From the NCBI RefSeq assembly GCF_000621725.1, contig NZ_JHXM01000011.1, positions 84,436-148,435 of the forward strand: a stretch of 64,000 nucleotides of DNA, given 5' to 3'. The notes beneath the pieces were generated by a model. It was not told the DNA's origin and made no database searches. It was given only the letters and a program-made list of their open reading frames with translations. Every line of letters starts with the position of its first letter. Positions within the stretch are counted from its first letter, which is position 1. The DNA is from Xylanibacter brevis ATCC 19188. GTDB taxonomy: Bacteria > Bacteroidota > Bacteroidia > Bacteroidales > Bacteroidaceae. This document shows, piece by piece, positions 18,379-28,814 of the stretch. A program made the translations under genes and the position numbers.

Positions 18379-18386
18379 CAAAATTA
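18379..18386 (-). promoter_or_regulatory. -7 promoter box for the PpiD-like gene
   Basis: TAATTTTG on the minus strand, a TAnnTTTG match about 75 bases upstream of the start at 18303. Confidence 0.5.
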
Positions 18387-18415
18387 CTAAATTAACTTGA
18401 AACGACGGCATAATT

Positions 18416-19699
18416 TTACGAAAAATTACTACTCTCGTTAACTTTAAGTCGAACAAGTTCTATTTTTGTTGCTGTATTTTTAATGATTTTGAATTCATAG
18501 GGAGGAATAGATACTATCTCATTGAGTTTGGGAAAACTCTGATACTCATGAAGAATTAAGCCTCCGATAGTCATATAGTCGTCACTTTCAGGAAGTTCGA
18601 GGCCAAACATTTCATTGACTTTTTCAATCTCAAGTCTCGCAGAAAGAAGATACTCGCCATTGTCAAGTTGTTTGGAAATATAATGCGTAGAATCGTGTTC
18701 GTCCTCAATATCGCCGAAGATTTCTTCGACTATATCTTCTAGGGCTATGAGACCACTTGTACCACCAAACTCATCAACTACAACACCTAAAGACTTTTTT
18801 TGCGCCAGAAATGTCTGCATCATCTTACTAGCAGGCATCGTTTCTGGTACAAACGTCATCGTGCGAATATTTTGAGTCCAGTCTTGAGGATTGCGGAACA
18901 TTTCAGAAGAATGAATATAGCCAACGATATGATCTATATCCTCATGATAAACGACGATCTTAGAATGTCCACTTTCAACAAATTTCTGCTTCAATTCATC
19001 AATACTACAAGTATCTTCAACGGCGTCAATCTCCGTGCGTGGTATCATGCAGTCACGCACCTTTGTATCGGTAAAATCAAGCGCATTCTGGAATATTTTA
19101 ACCTCCTCATCGATATCATTCGCATTAGCAGCATTGTCAATACTTGACTGCACCAAGTAATCCAAATCCACCTTAGTAAACTCTTTATCATCCGCTTCCT
19201 TCTGCATATGAACACCAAACACTCGAAGCAAGCCCCTTGAAAGAAGTGTTGCAAAACGTGAGATAGGCCAAAGAGCTACATAACAAATCCATGCAGGAAC
19301 TGCAAAGATAGTGAGCAACCCATTAGGATTAGACTTAAAAATACTTTTGGGAAGAAATTCGCCGGTAAACAAGACGACCAAGGTAGAAAGCAACGTGTCG
19401 CACGTCACACGAACACCATCACTAAAACCATGGAAAAGTGTTGCATCGAATATACGAGCAAAGAGAATACCATAAATAACCAATGCAATATTATTTCCAA
19501 CTAACATTGTGGAAATAAAATTATTTGGGTATTTATAGAAAATAGACAGAGCTCGCTGAGAAAGACCATTTTTCTCTCTATCCATTTCTGCACGTAAACG
19601 ATTACTTGAAACAAAGGCGATTTCCATGCCTGAAAAGAAGGATGAAAAAATCATTGTTAAAAATAATCCTATAATATCAGCAGTTGAGACCATTGGCAT
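18416..19699 (-). CDS. CNNM/CorC (HlyC) family membrane protein
   Basis: 427 aa. N-terminal DUF21 membrane domain with about four helices (residues 8-160; FFSGMEIAFVSSNRLRAEMD is the family motif), a CBS pair (about 195-320, DCMIPRTEIDAVEDTC) and a C-terminal CorC_HlyC domain (ending DYMTIGGLILHEY...). The family is associated with Mg2+/Co2+ transport; in gliding Bacteroidetes a relative is GldE. Starts 9 bases after the lptC stop, so it is in the same operon. Confidence 0.9.
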   Translation of the reverse strand: MPMVSTADIIGLFLTMIFSSFFSGMEIAFVSSNRLRAEMDREKNGLSQRALSIFYKYPNNFISTMLVGNNIALVIYGILFARIFDATLFHGFSDGVRVTCDTLLSTLVVLFTGEFLPKSIFKSNPNGLLTIFAVPAWICYVALWPISRFATLLSRGLLRVFGVHMQKEADDKEFTKVDLDYLVQSSIDNAANANDIDEEVKIFQNALDFTDTKVRDCMIPRTEIDAVEDTCSIDELKQKFVESGHSKIVVYHEDIDHIVGYIHSSEMFRNPQDWTQNIRTMTFVPETMPASKMMQTFLAQKKSLGVVVDEFGGTSGLIALEDIVEEIFGDIEDEHDSTHYISKQLDNGEYLLSARLEIEKVNEMFGLELPESDDYMTIGGLILHEYQSFPKLNEIVSIPPYEFKIIKNTATKIELVRLKVNESSNFS

Positions 19700-19708
19700 A
19701 ATGATTAG

Positions 19709-20377
19709 TTATCTTGAAGCTGCATGCTTTACCACAGCAGGTCGAACATACACGCTATCTGGCGTACTTGACGTATCGGGCTGTGAAGCACCATCAGATG
19801 ATTCTCCACTCATATCAGAAGCGAGAAAAGAGCCTTTTGAATTGGTTACCAAATAATGACTCATATTTTCATCACTCCGAAAATAGGAACCTTCTAGTGT
19901 TCGCTCGGGGGTAACTATTCTAGAGAACTCTGTAGAATAGAACTCATGGCGCAAACCATCCCAATAAAGTTCGTTGGAAGTATAGACAACACCATTGACA
20001 TTACGTATATTCACTCTTCCACGTAACTTCCAAAGTCTCTGCTGATCGTAATACCATGCTGTGTCAGCCTGAATATAGGCTTGAACATGCAACAATTCAT
20101 CAAATTGCTCGAAAAAGATGCCTTTCATGAATTCCCAACGTGACGGATTCTTAACCGTATTCACGTCCCAGCGTTCAGTAACTATACGATACTTGATGAC
20201 TCCAGAATCACTAATGAGTGTATTAACGCCATAAGAGGTCATCATTGACGCAGAGTCTTGCGGATTGATTGCATCTGCAACATGTTCATGTGCCTGATTA
20301 CATGAAACAAAAATCATAAGAGTGAATGAAATACTCACCCTTATGACAAATTGTATGATATGATTAATTGTTCTCAA
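19709..20377 (-). CDS. lptC: LptC-like LPS export lipoprotein
   Basis: 222 aa. Lipoprotein signal ending FTLMIFVSCNQ (Cys at about 26), then the beta-jellyroll of LptC: YGVNTLISDSGVIKYRIVTE, WEFMKGIFFEQFD, and repeated strands such as VNIRNVNGVVYTSNELYWD. In the Lpt bridge LptC passes LPS from LptBFG to LptA. The last 30 residues are rich in Ser, Asp and Pro and look unstructured. Located between an outer-membrane protein gene (14-base gap) and the CNNM gene, a common Bacteroidales order. Confidence 0.85.
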   Translation of the reverse strand: MRTINHIIQFVIRVSISFTLMIFVSCNQAHEHVADAINPQDSASMMTSYGVNTLISDSGVIKYRIVTERWDVNTVKNPSRWEFMKGIFFEQFDELLHVQAYIQADTAWYYDQQRLWKLRGRVNIRNVNGVVYTSNELYWDGLRHEFYSTEFSRIVTPERTLEGSYFRSDENMSHYLVTNSKGSFLASDMSGESSDGASQPDTSSTPDSVYVRPAVVKHAASR

Positions 20378-20391
20378 TGAGATAAGGAATG

Positions 20392-21675
20392 TTAATCAAT
20401 TCTCCACTTCATGAACCATCGTTCATTGAAAGTTAGACCAATATTAATACGGAATGTATTTTCGGTTATCAAGTCTTTTGCTGAAGTACGCACCCATTGA
20501 GCACTAACGTTCAAAAGCGAGCGATTATTATATGCGTTCTGAAGAGGAATTCCCAAGCCGGCACTTACACTAATTTCTTTAGGGCCATCAGCTCCATTTA
20601 TTTTATAATATGGTGTAGTATATCCAGCACCAAAACGATAATGTACGCGATTTAAGAAACGACGACTCATAGGCTGCGGAACAAAATCGGCACCTACATT
20701 CACTTTATAACGATCCTTCAACATATCATCACGCAAAACATAATCCTTGATATTTCCATCGAAATAAGGATACTTCACACTTCCCCACTGCTGCAAGCAG
20801 AAATCTGCAGCAACTAGCCATCTATTAGAATGATTCCAAGCCAAGCCCAATCCATAAGTCATTGGGATCTCCAAACCGTTCTTAATCGTAAAGAGTGTGG
20901 TATCAGTAGCAGCTGTTTGAGAGTTGATATCCAATATCTCACAATTAGCATCACAACCCAGTTTATGTCCAATACCAACTGTAGCGCCAATAGTAAGTTC
21001 ATCTTTTCTTGACAACTGCTGCTGCCATTGGAGTCCAAACTCCAAGTTATAACTATTCACTGTACCATAGTAGCTCTTAGTAAGTGAATTGATAGACGAA
21101 GTTGAGCTACTAGAAACAGAACGATTATAGGTACCCCACATATAGGCTATATTAAAACCTACCGACAAAGGCTTAAGAATACGCCAACCTGCACCTATAA
21201 ACGCCTGATGAAGACCACCTTCGCCCGTGTGAGTATCAGTGATTGTCTGCTGAGTAAGTTCAAGTCTTTGCTCCGAATAATAATTATACCCTATATTGGA
21301 ATATGGCAAAATACCAAAACTCACACCGACAGACGGCAACAATCGAAAACTACCAACGGCATACTCGAAATTTGAATTATTGGCATTGACCTTAACATTC
21401 CCTTCTTTAAAATTCGTTATTTGGCCAGAAAGACCAACGTCAAACATCATTGTCAAAGAATCAACAGCCGAGTACGATGCAGGGTTCAATGTATTGACGA
21501 TATTACCTTTACGGACTCCAAGTCCCACGCCATTCATACCGCGATTGAAACCCAGAGATTGATCAGAAAGGATTCCTAATCCATACTGACTATATGGGGA
21601 ATTTGTTCCACTTTGCGCATTAGTCATCAAGACTAACGCCGCCATGCAAACTGTAGATATAATTCTTTTATTCAT
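20392..21675 (-). CDS. outer-membrane beta-barrel protein, FadL/TodX-like
   Basis: 427 aa with a signal peptide ending TNAQ and a mature N-terminus GTNSPYSQYGLGILSDQSLG typical of a Bacteroidales barrel family resembling FadL/OmpP1 transporters. Alternating hydrophobic strands run to the C-terminus, which ends with an aromatic-rich strand (LTFNERWFMKWRID). Likely an outer-membrane pore or transporter; substrate unknown. First gene of the lptC operon. Confidence 0.8.
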   Translation of the reverse strand: MNKRIISTVCMAALVLMTNAQSGTNSPYSQYGLGILSDQSLGFNRGMNGVGLGVRKGNIVNTLNPASYSAVDSLTMMFDVGLSGQITNFKEGNVKVNANNSNFEYAVGSFRLLPSVGVSFGILPYSNIGYNYYSEQRLELTQQTITDTHTGEGGLHQAFIGAGWRILKPLSVGFNIAYMWGTYNRSVSSSSTSSINSLTKSYYGTVNSYNLEFGLQWQQQLSRKDELTIGATVGIGHKLGCDANCEILDINSQTAATDTTLFTIKNGLEIPMTYGLGLAWNHSNRWLVAADFCLQQWGSVKYPYFDGNIKDYVLRDDMLKDRYKVNVGADFVPQPMSRRFLNRVHYRFGAGYTTPYYKINGADGPKEISVSAGLGIPLQNAYNNRSLLNVSAQWVRTSAKDLITENTFRINIGLTFNERWFMKWRID

Positions 21676-21697
21676 ATCTTGATTATTATTCAGCGTG

Positions 21698-21705
21698 CAA
21701 ATTTA
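21698..21705 (-). promoter_or_regulatory. -7 promoter box for the OMP-lptC-CNNM operon
   Basis: TAAATTTG on the minus strand, 23 bases upstream of the start at 21675. Divergent from the box at 21751. Confidence 0.55.
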
Positions 21706-21750
21706 TTAAAAAAAATCGAACTAAACGCACCGAAAGTGGAAAATATAGCT

Positions 21751-21758
21751 TAAATTTG
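21751..21758 (+). promoter_or_regulatory. -7 promoter box immediately before the Lnb-like gene
   Basis: TAAATTTG ends four bases before the GTG start at 21763. If transcription starts 3-6 bases after the box, as usual for this class, the mRNA is leaderless. Confidence 0.55.
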
Positions 21759-21762
21759 CATC

Positions 21763-22932
21763 GTGAAACAATTTAAAGACTTTTTTAGAACTATTTTCCT
21801 TGTTTTTACAGGGATAATTCTTGTTTGCCCGACAACTTTTGCAGACGAGAATGACCGGCTTGACAGTATTGAGATTGGACTTATCACCTGTTCTCCGCAC
21901 GAAGAGCTTTATAGTCTGTACGGTCACAGTGCCATTAGGATACATGATCTTAAAACAGGCGAAGACCTAGTCTTCAACTATGGCGTTTTTAATTTCAAAC
22001 AGCCATTTTTTATCCTTCGTTTTGTATTGGGTATCCCCAAATACGAACTTGGAATCATCCCGTATGACTACTTTTGCAAATACTATAAGGATTGGGGCAG
22101 TCAGGTTACAGAGCAAATTCTGAACATTACGAATGTAGAAAAGCAAAGAATTGCCCAAGAATTGGCTTTCAATTACCGTCCAGAGAACAGAATGTATGTA
22201 TATAACGTGTTCTACGACAACTGTTCTACACGTCCAAGAAACATCATTGAACAATGCCTGCAGGGAAGAATTGAATATACGTACAACAATAATTATACAC
22301 CATCTTTTAGGGAGATGACGCGCGAATACACGAGAAATCACCCTTGGGCCACTTTTGGCAATGACATCCTTTTGGGAGTGAAAGCAGATTTAGAAACAGA
22401 TGCGCGCCAACAAGAATTTCTTCCCTTTAACCTTCGCAATGATTTCGATCATGCAATGATAAACAGGAACGGAGTCTTAACTCCCCTAGTCAAAGAGCGA
22501 AGAGAACTAGTTGCACCTGGTGTTCAGATTATCGAAGAAGATTTTCCTTTATCACCAACAATGTGCGCACTTCTTCTTTTAGGTCTCTCCCTCATCGCGT
22601 TTGGCATAGAATACTATAAAAAAACAACATACGTATGGATTGATGCTTTACTGATGACATTAACAGGAATCGCAGGTTGCTTACTTACAGTCATGCTATT
22701 CTCCCAACATCCGACAACGAGCACAAATCTTCAGGTATTAATACTAAATCCTGTCGCTTTGGCATTTATACCAAAAATCGTAAAAAAGAAGAAAAGCTAT
22801 TGGTTTCGTATCAATGCATTGCTTATCTTTATATTCTTTATTGGTGGCATTTGGCAAGACTACGCTGAAGGAATGGAAATTGTGGCACTATGTTTGCTGC
22901 TTAGAATACTGAGACATTACAATGACAAATAG
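21763..22932 (+). CDS. lnb: Lnb-like lipoprotein N-acyltransferase (DUF4105)
   Basis: 389 aa. Signal/anchor at residues 8-28, a periplasmic domain to about 260, then four membrane helices. The periplasmic domain matches DUF4105, the N-terminal domain of the Bacteroides lipoprotein N-acyltransferase Lnb. Candidate catalytic residues are His55 in YGHSAIRI and Cys154 in YDNCSTRPRN, both in the family-typical context. The enzyme would add a third acyl chain to lipoproteins, replacing the absent E. coli-type Lnt. The start is GTG; no ATG precedes the signal sequence. It overlaps the next gene by 11 bases. Confidence 0.8.
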   Translation: MKQFKDFFRTIFLVFTGIILVCPTTFADENDRLDSIEIGLITCSPHEELYSLYGHSAIRIHDLKTGEDLVFNYGVFNFKQPFFILRFVLGIPKYELGIIPYDYFCKYYKDWGSQVTEQILNITNVEKQRIAQELAFNYRPENRMYVYNVFYDNCSTRPRNIIEQCLQGRIEYTYNNNYTPSFREMTREYTRNHPWATFGNDILLGVKADLETDARQQEFLPFNLRNDFDHAMINRNGVLTPLVKERRELVAPGVQIIEEDFPLSPTMCALLLLGLSLIAFGIEYYKKTTYVWIDALLMTLTGIAGCLLTVMLFSQHPTTSTNLQVLILNPVALAFIPKIVKKKKSYWFRINALLIFIFFIGGIWQDYAEGMEIVALCLLLRILRHYNDK

Positions 22933-24505
22933 AAAGTTTTATATTACGTTACTAGCCGTTTTAGGCTTTAGCATCGAAACAATAGCACAAGGCGAGGTTC
23001 AACCACAAAACGCACCTCGACTGGTGGTCAACATCACTATTGACCAACTACGCAATGATTATCTTGAAGCATTCATTCCCCTGTATTCTGAAAAAGGATT
23101 CAAACTGATGCTAAACAAAGGAAGAGTATACACTCAAGCATCATACCCTTTTGCACCAATAGACATTGCATCAGCCATTGCGTCACTAATGACGGGAACC
23201 ACACCTTATTATAATAATATAACAGGTACAGACTGGATGAGCAGAAAAACCCTACGTCCAGTAAACTGTGTGGAAGACACAAAACAAGAAGGCTTTCTGA
23301 CAAGGAAAAAGGCTTCGCCCGCAAAACTAAACACATCTACAATTACTGACGAACTAAAAGTTGGAACTGCAGGAAAATCTGTGATATATGCTATCGCCCC
23401 ATCTTGCGAAGCTGCCATTCTGGCAGGAGGACATGCTGCAAATGGAGCAGTATGGTTAGATGAGAAAAATGGATTTTGGTGCTCGTCTAGCTATTATTAC
23501 AACTCCCTTCCTTCATGGATTCAAAATTTCAACAGTCTGCATGCACCTGGAAAACTATCACAGAACATCACATGGGAGCCAATCAATGAATTAGTTGGTA
23601 ATTTCAGCTATTTCATGAGCTCTAGCATACAGAAGCCCTTCAAACACACAATTAAGGGTGATCATCAATACGCAGACTATCAAACTAGCGCACTTATCAA
23701 CGAAGACATCTCAAATCTGGCTATGCAATGTATGCTTAGCACAGGAATGGGTAAAGATAAGGTAACAGACATGCTATGCCTCACATATTATGCTGGAACC
23801 TACAAACATCAATCCGTAACAAAATGTCAGATTGAGCTACAAGACACCTATGTACGCCTTGACTATGAACTGGGACGTCTGATCGAATTTATTGAAGAGC
23901 GCATTGGAAAAGAAAATGTTTTATTTGTACTAACAAGTACTGGCTATAATAAAGAAGACGACGCAGACTACGAAACATATAGAATTCCTTCTGGAACATT
24001 CTACATGAACAGGACGTCTAATCTTTTAAACATGTACTTAGGAGGAGTATGGGGACAAGGTAATTATGTAGAAGCAACATTCAGTAACCATATATACTTA
24101 AACCACAACCTCTTAGAAACAAAGAAAATAAGCATTAATGAAGCAGCTTCAAAAGCTCAGGAAATACTGGCTATGATGTCAGGGGTGCGAAATGTTTATA
24201 CTTCCTTTCAACTTATAACAAGTAAAAATGAAAACATAGAGAAAACGAGAAATGCTTTCTCTGCAGATCACGGAGGCGATTTAGTCATTGACGTTGCTCC
24301 AGGATGGCGTGTAATGAACGAAGATACTCAAAAAAGCGAGCAGTATAGATCGTCATATATACAATTCCCCATTCTTTTCTACGGAACAGGCGTCCATGCA
24401 GAACGCATCAACAAGCCAGTAAGTATTACTCAACTAGCTCCTGCAATAGCACGCAGCATTCGTATCAGAGCGCCAAATGCATGCTCTTCAGAACCATTAT
24501 ACTAA
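22922..24505 (+). CDS. PafA-like alkaline phosphatase superfamily protein, catalytic residues lost
   Basis: 527 aa with an N-terminal signal peptide ending TIAQ. Overall it follows the Bacteroidetes PafA phosphatase: APRLVVNITIDQLRNDYL, ITGTDW, DTYVRLDYELGRLIEFIEE, and FPILFYGTGV near the end. The first metal ligand (Asp41) is kept. By alignment from memory with PafA, the nucleophile Thr is Ile80, the substrate Asn is Thr103, the Lys/Arg pair KDR reads SCE, the ADHG zinc motif reads TSTG, and the DxxxH and late His ligands are also missing. It should be a secreted pseudoenzyme. It overlaps the lnb-like gene, so the two are cotranslated. Confidence 0.75.
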   Translation: MTNRKFYITLLAVLGFSIETIAQGEVQPQNAPRLVVNITIDQLRNDYLEAFIPLYSEKGFKLMLNKGRVYTQASYPFAPIDIASAIASLMTGTTPYYNNITGTDWMSRKTLRPVNCVEDTKQEGFLTRKKASPAKLNTSTITDELKVGTAGKSVIYAIAPSCEAAILAGGHAANGAVWLDEKNGFWCSSSYYYNSLPSWIQNFNSLHAPGKLSQNITWEPINELVGNFSYFMSSSIQKPFKHTIKGDHQYADYQTSALINEDISNLAMQCMLSTGMGKDKVTDMLCLTYYAGTYKHQSVTKCQIELQDTYVRLDYELGRLIEFIEERIGKENVLFVLTSTGYNKEDDADYETYRIPSGTFYMNRTSNLLNMYLGGVWGQGNYVEATFSNHIYLNHNLLETKKISINEAASKAQEILAMMSGVRNVYTSFQLITSKNENIEKTRNAFSADHGGDLVIDVAPGWRVMNEDTQKSEQYRSSYIQFPILFYGTGVHAERINKPVSITQLAPAIARSIRIRAPNACSSEPLY

Positions 24506-24569
24506 AGAAAGTATTACTCCCAAAATCGCAAATAATAGTCTTTTCTTGCAGATTTAGCAAAAAAATGAC

Positions 24570-24577
24570 TACCTTTG
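24570..24577 (+). promoter_or_regulatory. -7 promoter box for secA
   Basis: TACCTTTG with CTTG at 24545-24548 as a -33 element 21 bases upstream. Leader of about 40 bases to the ATG at 24621. Confidence 0.65.
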
Positions 24578-24620
24578 CATGCAATTTACTGTAAAAGAAT
24601 AAAATAATATATCATAAACG

Positions 24621-27600
24621 ATGAATTTTAATAAAATTTTGAGGGCTTTGTTTGGTGACAAGTCTTCACGAGACATGAAACTCATCCAGCCATTCGTAGA
24701 AAAGGTATTGGCTGTATCACCCCAAGTAGAAACATTAGATAACGATGCCTTGCGTGCAAGAACGCAAGAAATCAGAAAATATGTTCAAGCTGCCGCTACA
24801 AAGCAAAAAGAGGAAATTGAACAACTAAAGGGCACAATTGAAGGAACGCCTATTGATGAGCGTGCCGACATTTTTGCTCACATTGACAAACTTGAAAAAG
24901 AAGCACTTGAGGAATACGAAAAGGCACTCAACGAAGTAATGCCTGAAGTTTACGCTATTGTCAAGGAGACAGCACGTAGATTTGCACAAAACGAAGATAC
25001 AATTGTAACTGCCAATGATTTTGACCGCGAACTAGCAGGAGATCCTCGCAAGGACTTCATTACAATCGACGGCGATAAAGCTATTTACCACAACCACTGG
25101 ACTGCAGGAGGCAATGACCTTAAATGGGAAATGGTACACTACAACGTACAGTTGTTTGGTGGTGTTGTCCTTCATCAGGGTAAGATTGCAGAGATGGCCA
25201 CAGGTGAAGGTAAAACATTGGTTGCGACCCTCCCTGTATTCCTAAACGCATTGACAGGAAATGGTGTTCATGTAGTAACGGTCAACGACTATCTTGCTAA
25301 ACGTGACTCTGAATGGATGGGACCTCTATATATGTTCCACGGACTAAGTGTAGATTGTATTGACAAGCACCAACCTAACTCACCCGAACGTCGTAAAGCC
25401 TACCAAGCTGACATCACGTTTGGTACAAACAACGAGTTTGGCTTCGACTATTTGCGTGATAACATGGCCATTTCTCCTGCTGACCTTGTTCAGAGAGCCC
25501 ATAACTATGCCATTGTCGACGAGGTTGACTCTGTATTGATTGACGATGCACGAACACCTCTTATCATTAGTGGCCCTGTACCCAAAGGCGACGTACAGAT
25601 GTTTGAAGAATACCAGCCACTGGTTGAAAAGCTGGTTGGAGTTCAGCGTCAATTGGCCACACAGTATCTTGCAGACGCAAAACAAAAGATTTCAGAGGGA
25701 CAAAGGACTAACAATAAAGAGTTGACCGACGAGGGATTCCTGTCTCTATACCGTTCACACAAATCACTTCCAAAGAACAAGCCACTTATTAAGTACCTCT
25801 CAGAAGAAGGTATCAAAGCTGGTATGCTCAAGACGGAAGAAATATACATGGAGAACAACAACCGCAAGATGCCAGAAGCTGTAGAACCGCTATACTTTGT
25901 GGTTGATGAGAAACTGAATTCGTGTGACCTCACCGATAAAGGTACTGCATGGCTAGCTGCGCAAGTTAACGATAAGGACCTGTTTGTACTCCCTGACATC
26001 GCATCACAACTCTCTGAGTTAGAATCAGAAAAAGGACTAACAGACGAGGAACGCTTAAACAAGAAAGACGAGCTTCTAAACCATTATGCAGTTCAAAGCG
26101 AACGTGTACACACACTACAACAGCTTTTGAAGGCATATACCATGTTCAACAAGGATGACGAATATGTGGTAATCGATGGTGAGGTAAAGATCGTTGATGA
26201 GCAGACTGGACGTATTATGGAAGGTCGTCGTTGGAGTGACGGTCTTCACCAGGCTGTAGAAGCTAAAGAACACGTAAAAGTAGAAGCAGCTACACAAACA
26301 TTTGCTACTATCACCCTTCAGAATTATTTCCGCATGTACCACAAACTTGCTGGTATGACAGGTACTGCATCAACTGAAGCAGGTGAATTCTGGGACATTT
26401 ACAAACTTGATGTTGTAGAGATTCCGACCAACAAACCCGTCGCAAGAAACGACATGGACGATCGTGTGTACAAGACTGCAAGAGAAAAATACCGTGCCGT
26501 TATTGAGGAGGTAGTCAAAATGCGTAAGGCAGGGCGTCCAACATTGATTGGTACCACCTCTGTGGAAATATCTGAGCTGCTTTCACGCATGTTGGATATG
26601 TACACTGATCCAGAAACTGGAAAACGCGAAGGAATCCCCCATCAGGTATTGAATGCTAAACTTCATCAAAAAGAAGCAGACATCGTAGCATTGGCTGGTC
26701 AGCAAGATAGCAACGGACAAGGCGCCGTAACTATCGCAACCAACATGGCGGGTCGTGGTACCGATATCAAGCTTTCACCCGAAGTAAAAGCTGCAGGCGG
26801 CTTGGCAATCATCGGTACAGAACGCCACGAGAGTCGTCGTGTAGACCGTCAGTTGCGAGGCCGTGCTGGTCGACAGGGAGACCCAGGCTCTTCAGTATTC
26901 TATGTTTCTTTGGAAGACAAACTGATGCGTTTGTTCGCTAGTGAACGTATTGCCGCGGTCATGGACCGTCTGGGATTCAAAGAAGGAGAAATGATTGAAA
27001 GCCCCATGATATCCAAGAGTATTGAGCGTGCTCAAAAGAAAGTGGAAGAAAATAACTTCGGCATTCGTAAGCGCTTGTTGGAATATGACGATGTAATGAA
27101 TAAGCAGCGAACAGTTGTATATGAAAAGCGTCGTCACGCATTGATGGGTGAGCGAATTGGTATGGACATTTCCAATACCATTTGGGATCGTGTTGTGTAC
27201 ATCCTTGAGAATAATGATTACGAAGGTTGCAAAGAAGAATTCCTGCATCTTTTTGCGATGGAAGTTCCTTTCTCAGAGCAGCAGTTCAATGATAGAAAAC
27301 TGGATGATCTTGCAGAAGAATCATTCCAAGCCGCTCTTGCAAATTTCAATCGTAAAACCGAAAGAATTATTGAGGTTGCAACACCTATCATCAAGCAGGT
27401 ATATGAGAATCAAGGACATATGTATGAGCGCATCATGGTGCCCATTACTGATGGCCGAAGAATGTACAACATTGCCTGCAACTTGAAAGAGGCTTATGAG
27501 ACAGAATGTAAATCTATTGTAAAGGAGTTTGAGAAGCAGATGCTATTGCATATTATTGATGATGCATGGAAAGAAAATCTGCGCGAACTTGACGAGCTCC

Positions 27601-27995
27601 GTCATTCTGTACAGAATGCCAGCTACGAGCAGAAAGATCCTTTACTTATCTTTAAATTGGAGAGTGTAAAACTGTTCGACGCAATGGTTAACAATATGAA
27701 TAACCGGACAGTTTCAATCCTCACTCGTGCAGCCATTCCAGAAATGCAGCAAAGCGAGGTAAAGGAGGCTGCTCCTGAAGAGCACACCAACCGTCAGCAG
27801 TATACAGAGAATAAGCAAAGCCTGCCAGAAGAGCAAATGACCGATGCTAGTCAGACTCGTGCGGCTCAGTCTGACACACGCGCTCAACATCCCAACAATC
27901 CAATTGTAAAGGACAAATTGCCTGGTAGAAATGACCTCTGTCCCTGTGGAAGCGGCAAAAAGTTTAAAAACTGCCACGGAAAGGGTCTCGTATGA
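24621..27995 (+). CDS. secA: preprotein translocase ATPase SecA
   Basis: 1124 aa, the long form usual in Bacteroidetes (E. coli 901). Motor of Sec export. Motifs: [13 protein letters not shown] (Walker A), [20 protein letters not shown] (Walker B and following), [32 protein letters not shown], and [20 protein letters not shown]. The C-terminal zinc motif [14 protein letters not shown] binds SecB or ribosome. The extra length lies mainly in an insertion around residues 330-500 and a disordered Gln/Glu-rich stretch before the zinc motif. Stop overlaps the next start. Confidence 0.98.
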   Translation: MNFNKILRALFGDKSSRDMKLIQPFVEKVLAVSPQVETLDNDALRARTQEIRKYVQAAATKQKEEIEQLKGTIEGTPIDERADIFAHIDKLEKEALEEYEKALNEVMPEVYAIVKETARRFAQNEDTIVTANDFDRELAGDPRKDFITIDGDKAIYHNHWTAGGNDLKWEMVHYNVQLFGGVVLHQGKIAEMATGEGKTLVATLPVFLNALTGNGVHVVTVNDYLAKRDSEWMGPLYMFHGLSVDCIDKHQPNSPERRKAYQADITFGTNNEFGFDYLRDNMAISPADLVQRAHNYAIVDEVDSVLIDDARTPLIISGPVPKGDVQMFEEYQPLVEKLVGVQRQLATQYLADAKQKISEGQRTNNKELTDEGFLSLYRSHKSLPKNKPLIKYLSEEGIKAGMLKTEEIYMENNNRKMPEAVEPLYFVVDEKLNSCDLTDKGTAWLAAQVNDKDLFVLPDIASQLSELESEKGLTDEERLNKKDELLNHYAVQSERVHTLQQLLKAYTMFNKDDEYVVIDGEVKIVDEQTGRIMEGRRWSDGLHQAVEAKEHVKVEAATQTFATITLQNYFRMYHKLAGMTGTASTEAGEFWDIYKLDVVEIPTNKPVARNDMDDRVYKTAREKYRAVIEEVVKMRKAGRPTLIGTTSVEISELLSRMLDMYTDPETGKREGIPHQVLNAKLHQKEADIVALAGQQDSNGQGAVTIATNMAGRGTDIKLSPEVKAAGGLAIIGTERHESRRVDRQLRGRAGRQGDPGSSVFYVSLEDKLMRLFASERIAAVMDRLGFKEGEMIESPMISKSIERAQKKVEENNFGIRKRLLEYDDVMNKQRTVVYEKRRHALMGERIGMDISNTIWDRVVYILENNDYEGCKEEFLHLFAMEVPFSEQQFNDRKLDDLAEESFQAALANFNRKTERIIEVATPIIKQVYENQGHMYERIMVPITDGRRMYNIACNLKEAYETECKSIVKEFEKQMLLHIIDDAWKENLRELDELRHSVQNASYEQKDPLLIFKLESVKLFDAMVNNMNNRTVSILTRAAIPEMQQSEVKEAAPEEHTNRQQYTENKQSLPEEQMTDASQTRAAQSDTRAQHPNNPIVKDKLPGRNDLCPCGSGKKFKNCHGKGLV

Positions 27996-28696
27996 TAAAC
28001 ATTTCAAACATTAAGAAACAGTTTGGAAAAACAATAGCCAGCGATATCCCGTCGTTCTTTGTGAACGACGGAGATATCCTTGGTTTAGTAGGAAATAACG
28101 GTGCCGGAAAAACCACTCTTTTCCGCATGATGCTAGACCTTCTAAGACCTGATGAAGGTACTATCACGATAGACGACATCAATCCCTCTATCTCTGAAGA
28201 ATGGAAGACTAGAACAGGCGCATATATAGATGATAGTTTTCTAATTGACTACCTTACTCCAGACGAGTACTTTGCATTCTTGGGGAAAATTTGTAATATC
28301 ACTAGCGAAGAACTTTCGACACGACTCCAGCAATTTGAAACGTTTGCCAATGAAGAAATCTTCGGGCAAAACAAACTGATTCGCAATCTATCTGCTGGCA
28401 ACAAGCAAAAGGTTGGCATCATTGCAGCCTTAATGAGAAATCCAAGCCTAGTTATTCTCGATGAGCCATTCAACTTTCTAGATCCAACCTCACAAAGTTC
28501 ACTGAAGCACCTTCTAACTGAATACCATAAAAAGTATAATGCTACGATATTAATAAGTAGCCATAATCTACAACACACCACAGACATTTCAACGCGTATT
28601 GCATTGATGGAGAAAGGCTGCATTATTCGCGACCTTAACAATGACAATGAAGAGGCAAAACAGGAACTTATCACCTATTTTGAACAACAAATGTAA
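27992..28696 (+). CDS. ABC transporter ATP-binding protein, no permease nearby
   Basis: 234 aa, a complete nucleotide-binding domain: Walker [12 protein letters not shown]-loop region [15 protein letters not shown], signature [15 protein letters not shown] (NLSAG instead of LSGGQ), Walker [14 protein letters not shown] and H-loop ISSHN. It resembles DrrA/CcmA-type exporters. The ATG overlaps the secA stop (ATGA), so it is translationally coupled to secA. No membrane partner is encoded within several genes on either side, so its permease must be elsewhere. Confidence 0.9.
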   Translation: MINISNIKKQFGKTIASDIPSFFVNDGDILGLVGNNGAGKTTLFRMMLDLLRPDEGTITIDDINPSISEEWKTRTGAYIDDSFLIDYLTPDEYFAFLGKICNITSEELSTRLQQFETFANEEIFGQNKLIRNLSAGNKQKVGIIAALMRNPSLVILDEPFNFLDPTSQSSLKHLLTEYHKKYNATILISSHNLQHTTDISTRIALMEKGCIIRDLNNDNEEAKQELITYFEQQM

Positions 28697-28758
28697 GCGC
28701 AAAGGAAGTTTTTTTTGAAAAAATACCTAAAAAATTTCTATATGTAACTGAAAAACAG

Positions 28759-28766
28759 TATCTTTG
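28759..28766 (+). promoter_or_regulatory. -7 promoter box for the HU gene
   Basis: TATCTTTG, exact match, 48 bases upstream of the HU start at 28815. Confidence 0.6.
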
Positions 28767-28814
28767 CACTCCGAAATTAGAAATAACAATATAAATACGT
28801 AAATTAAGAGTAAT

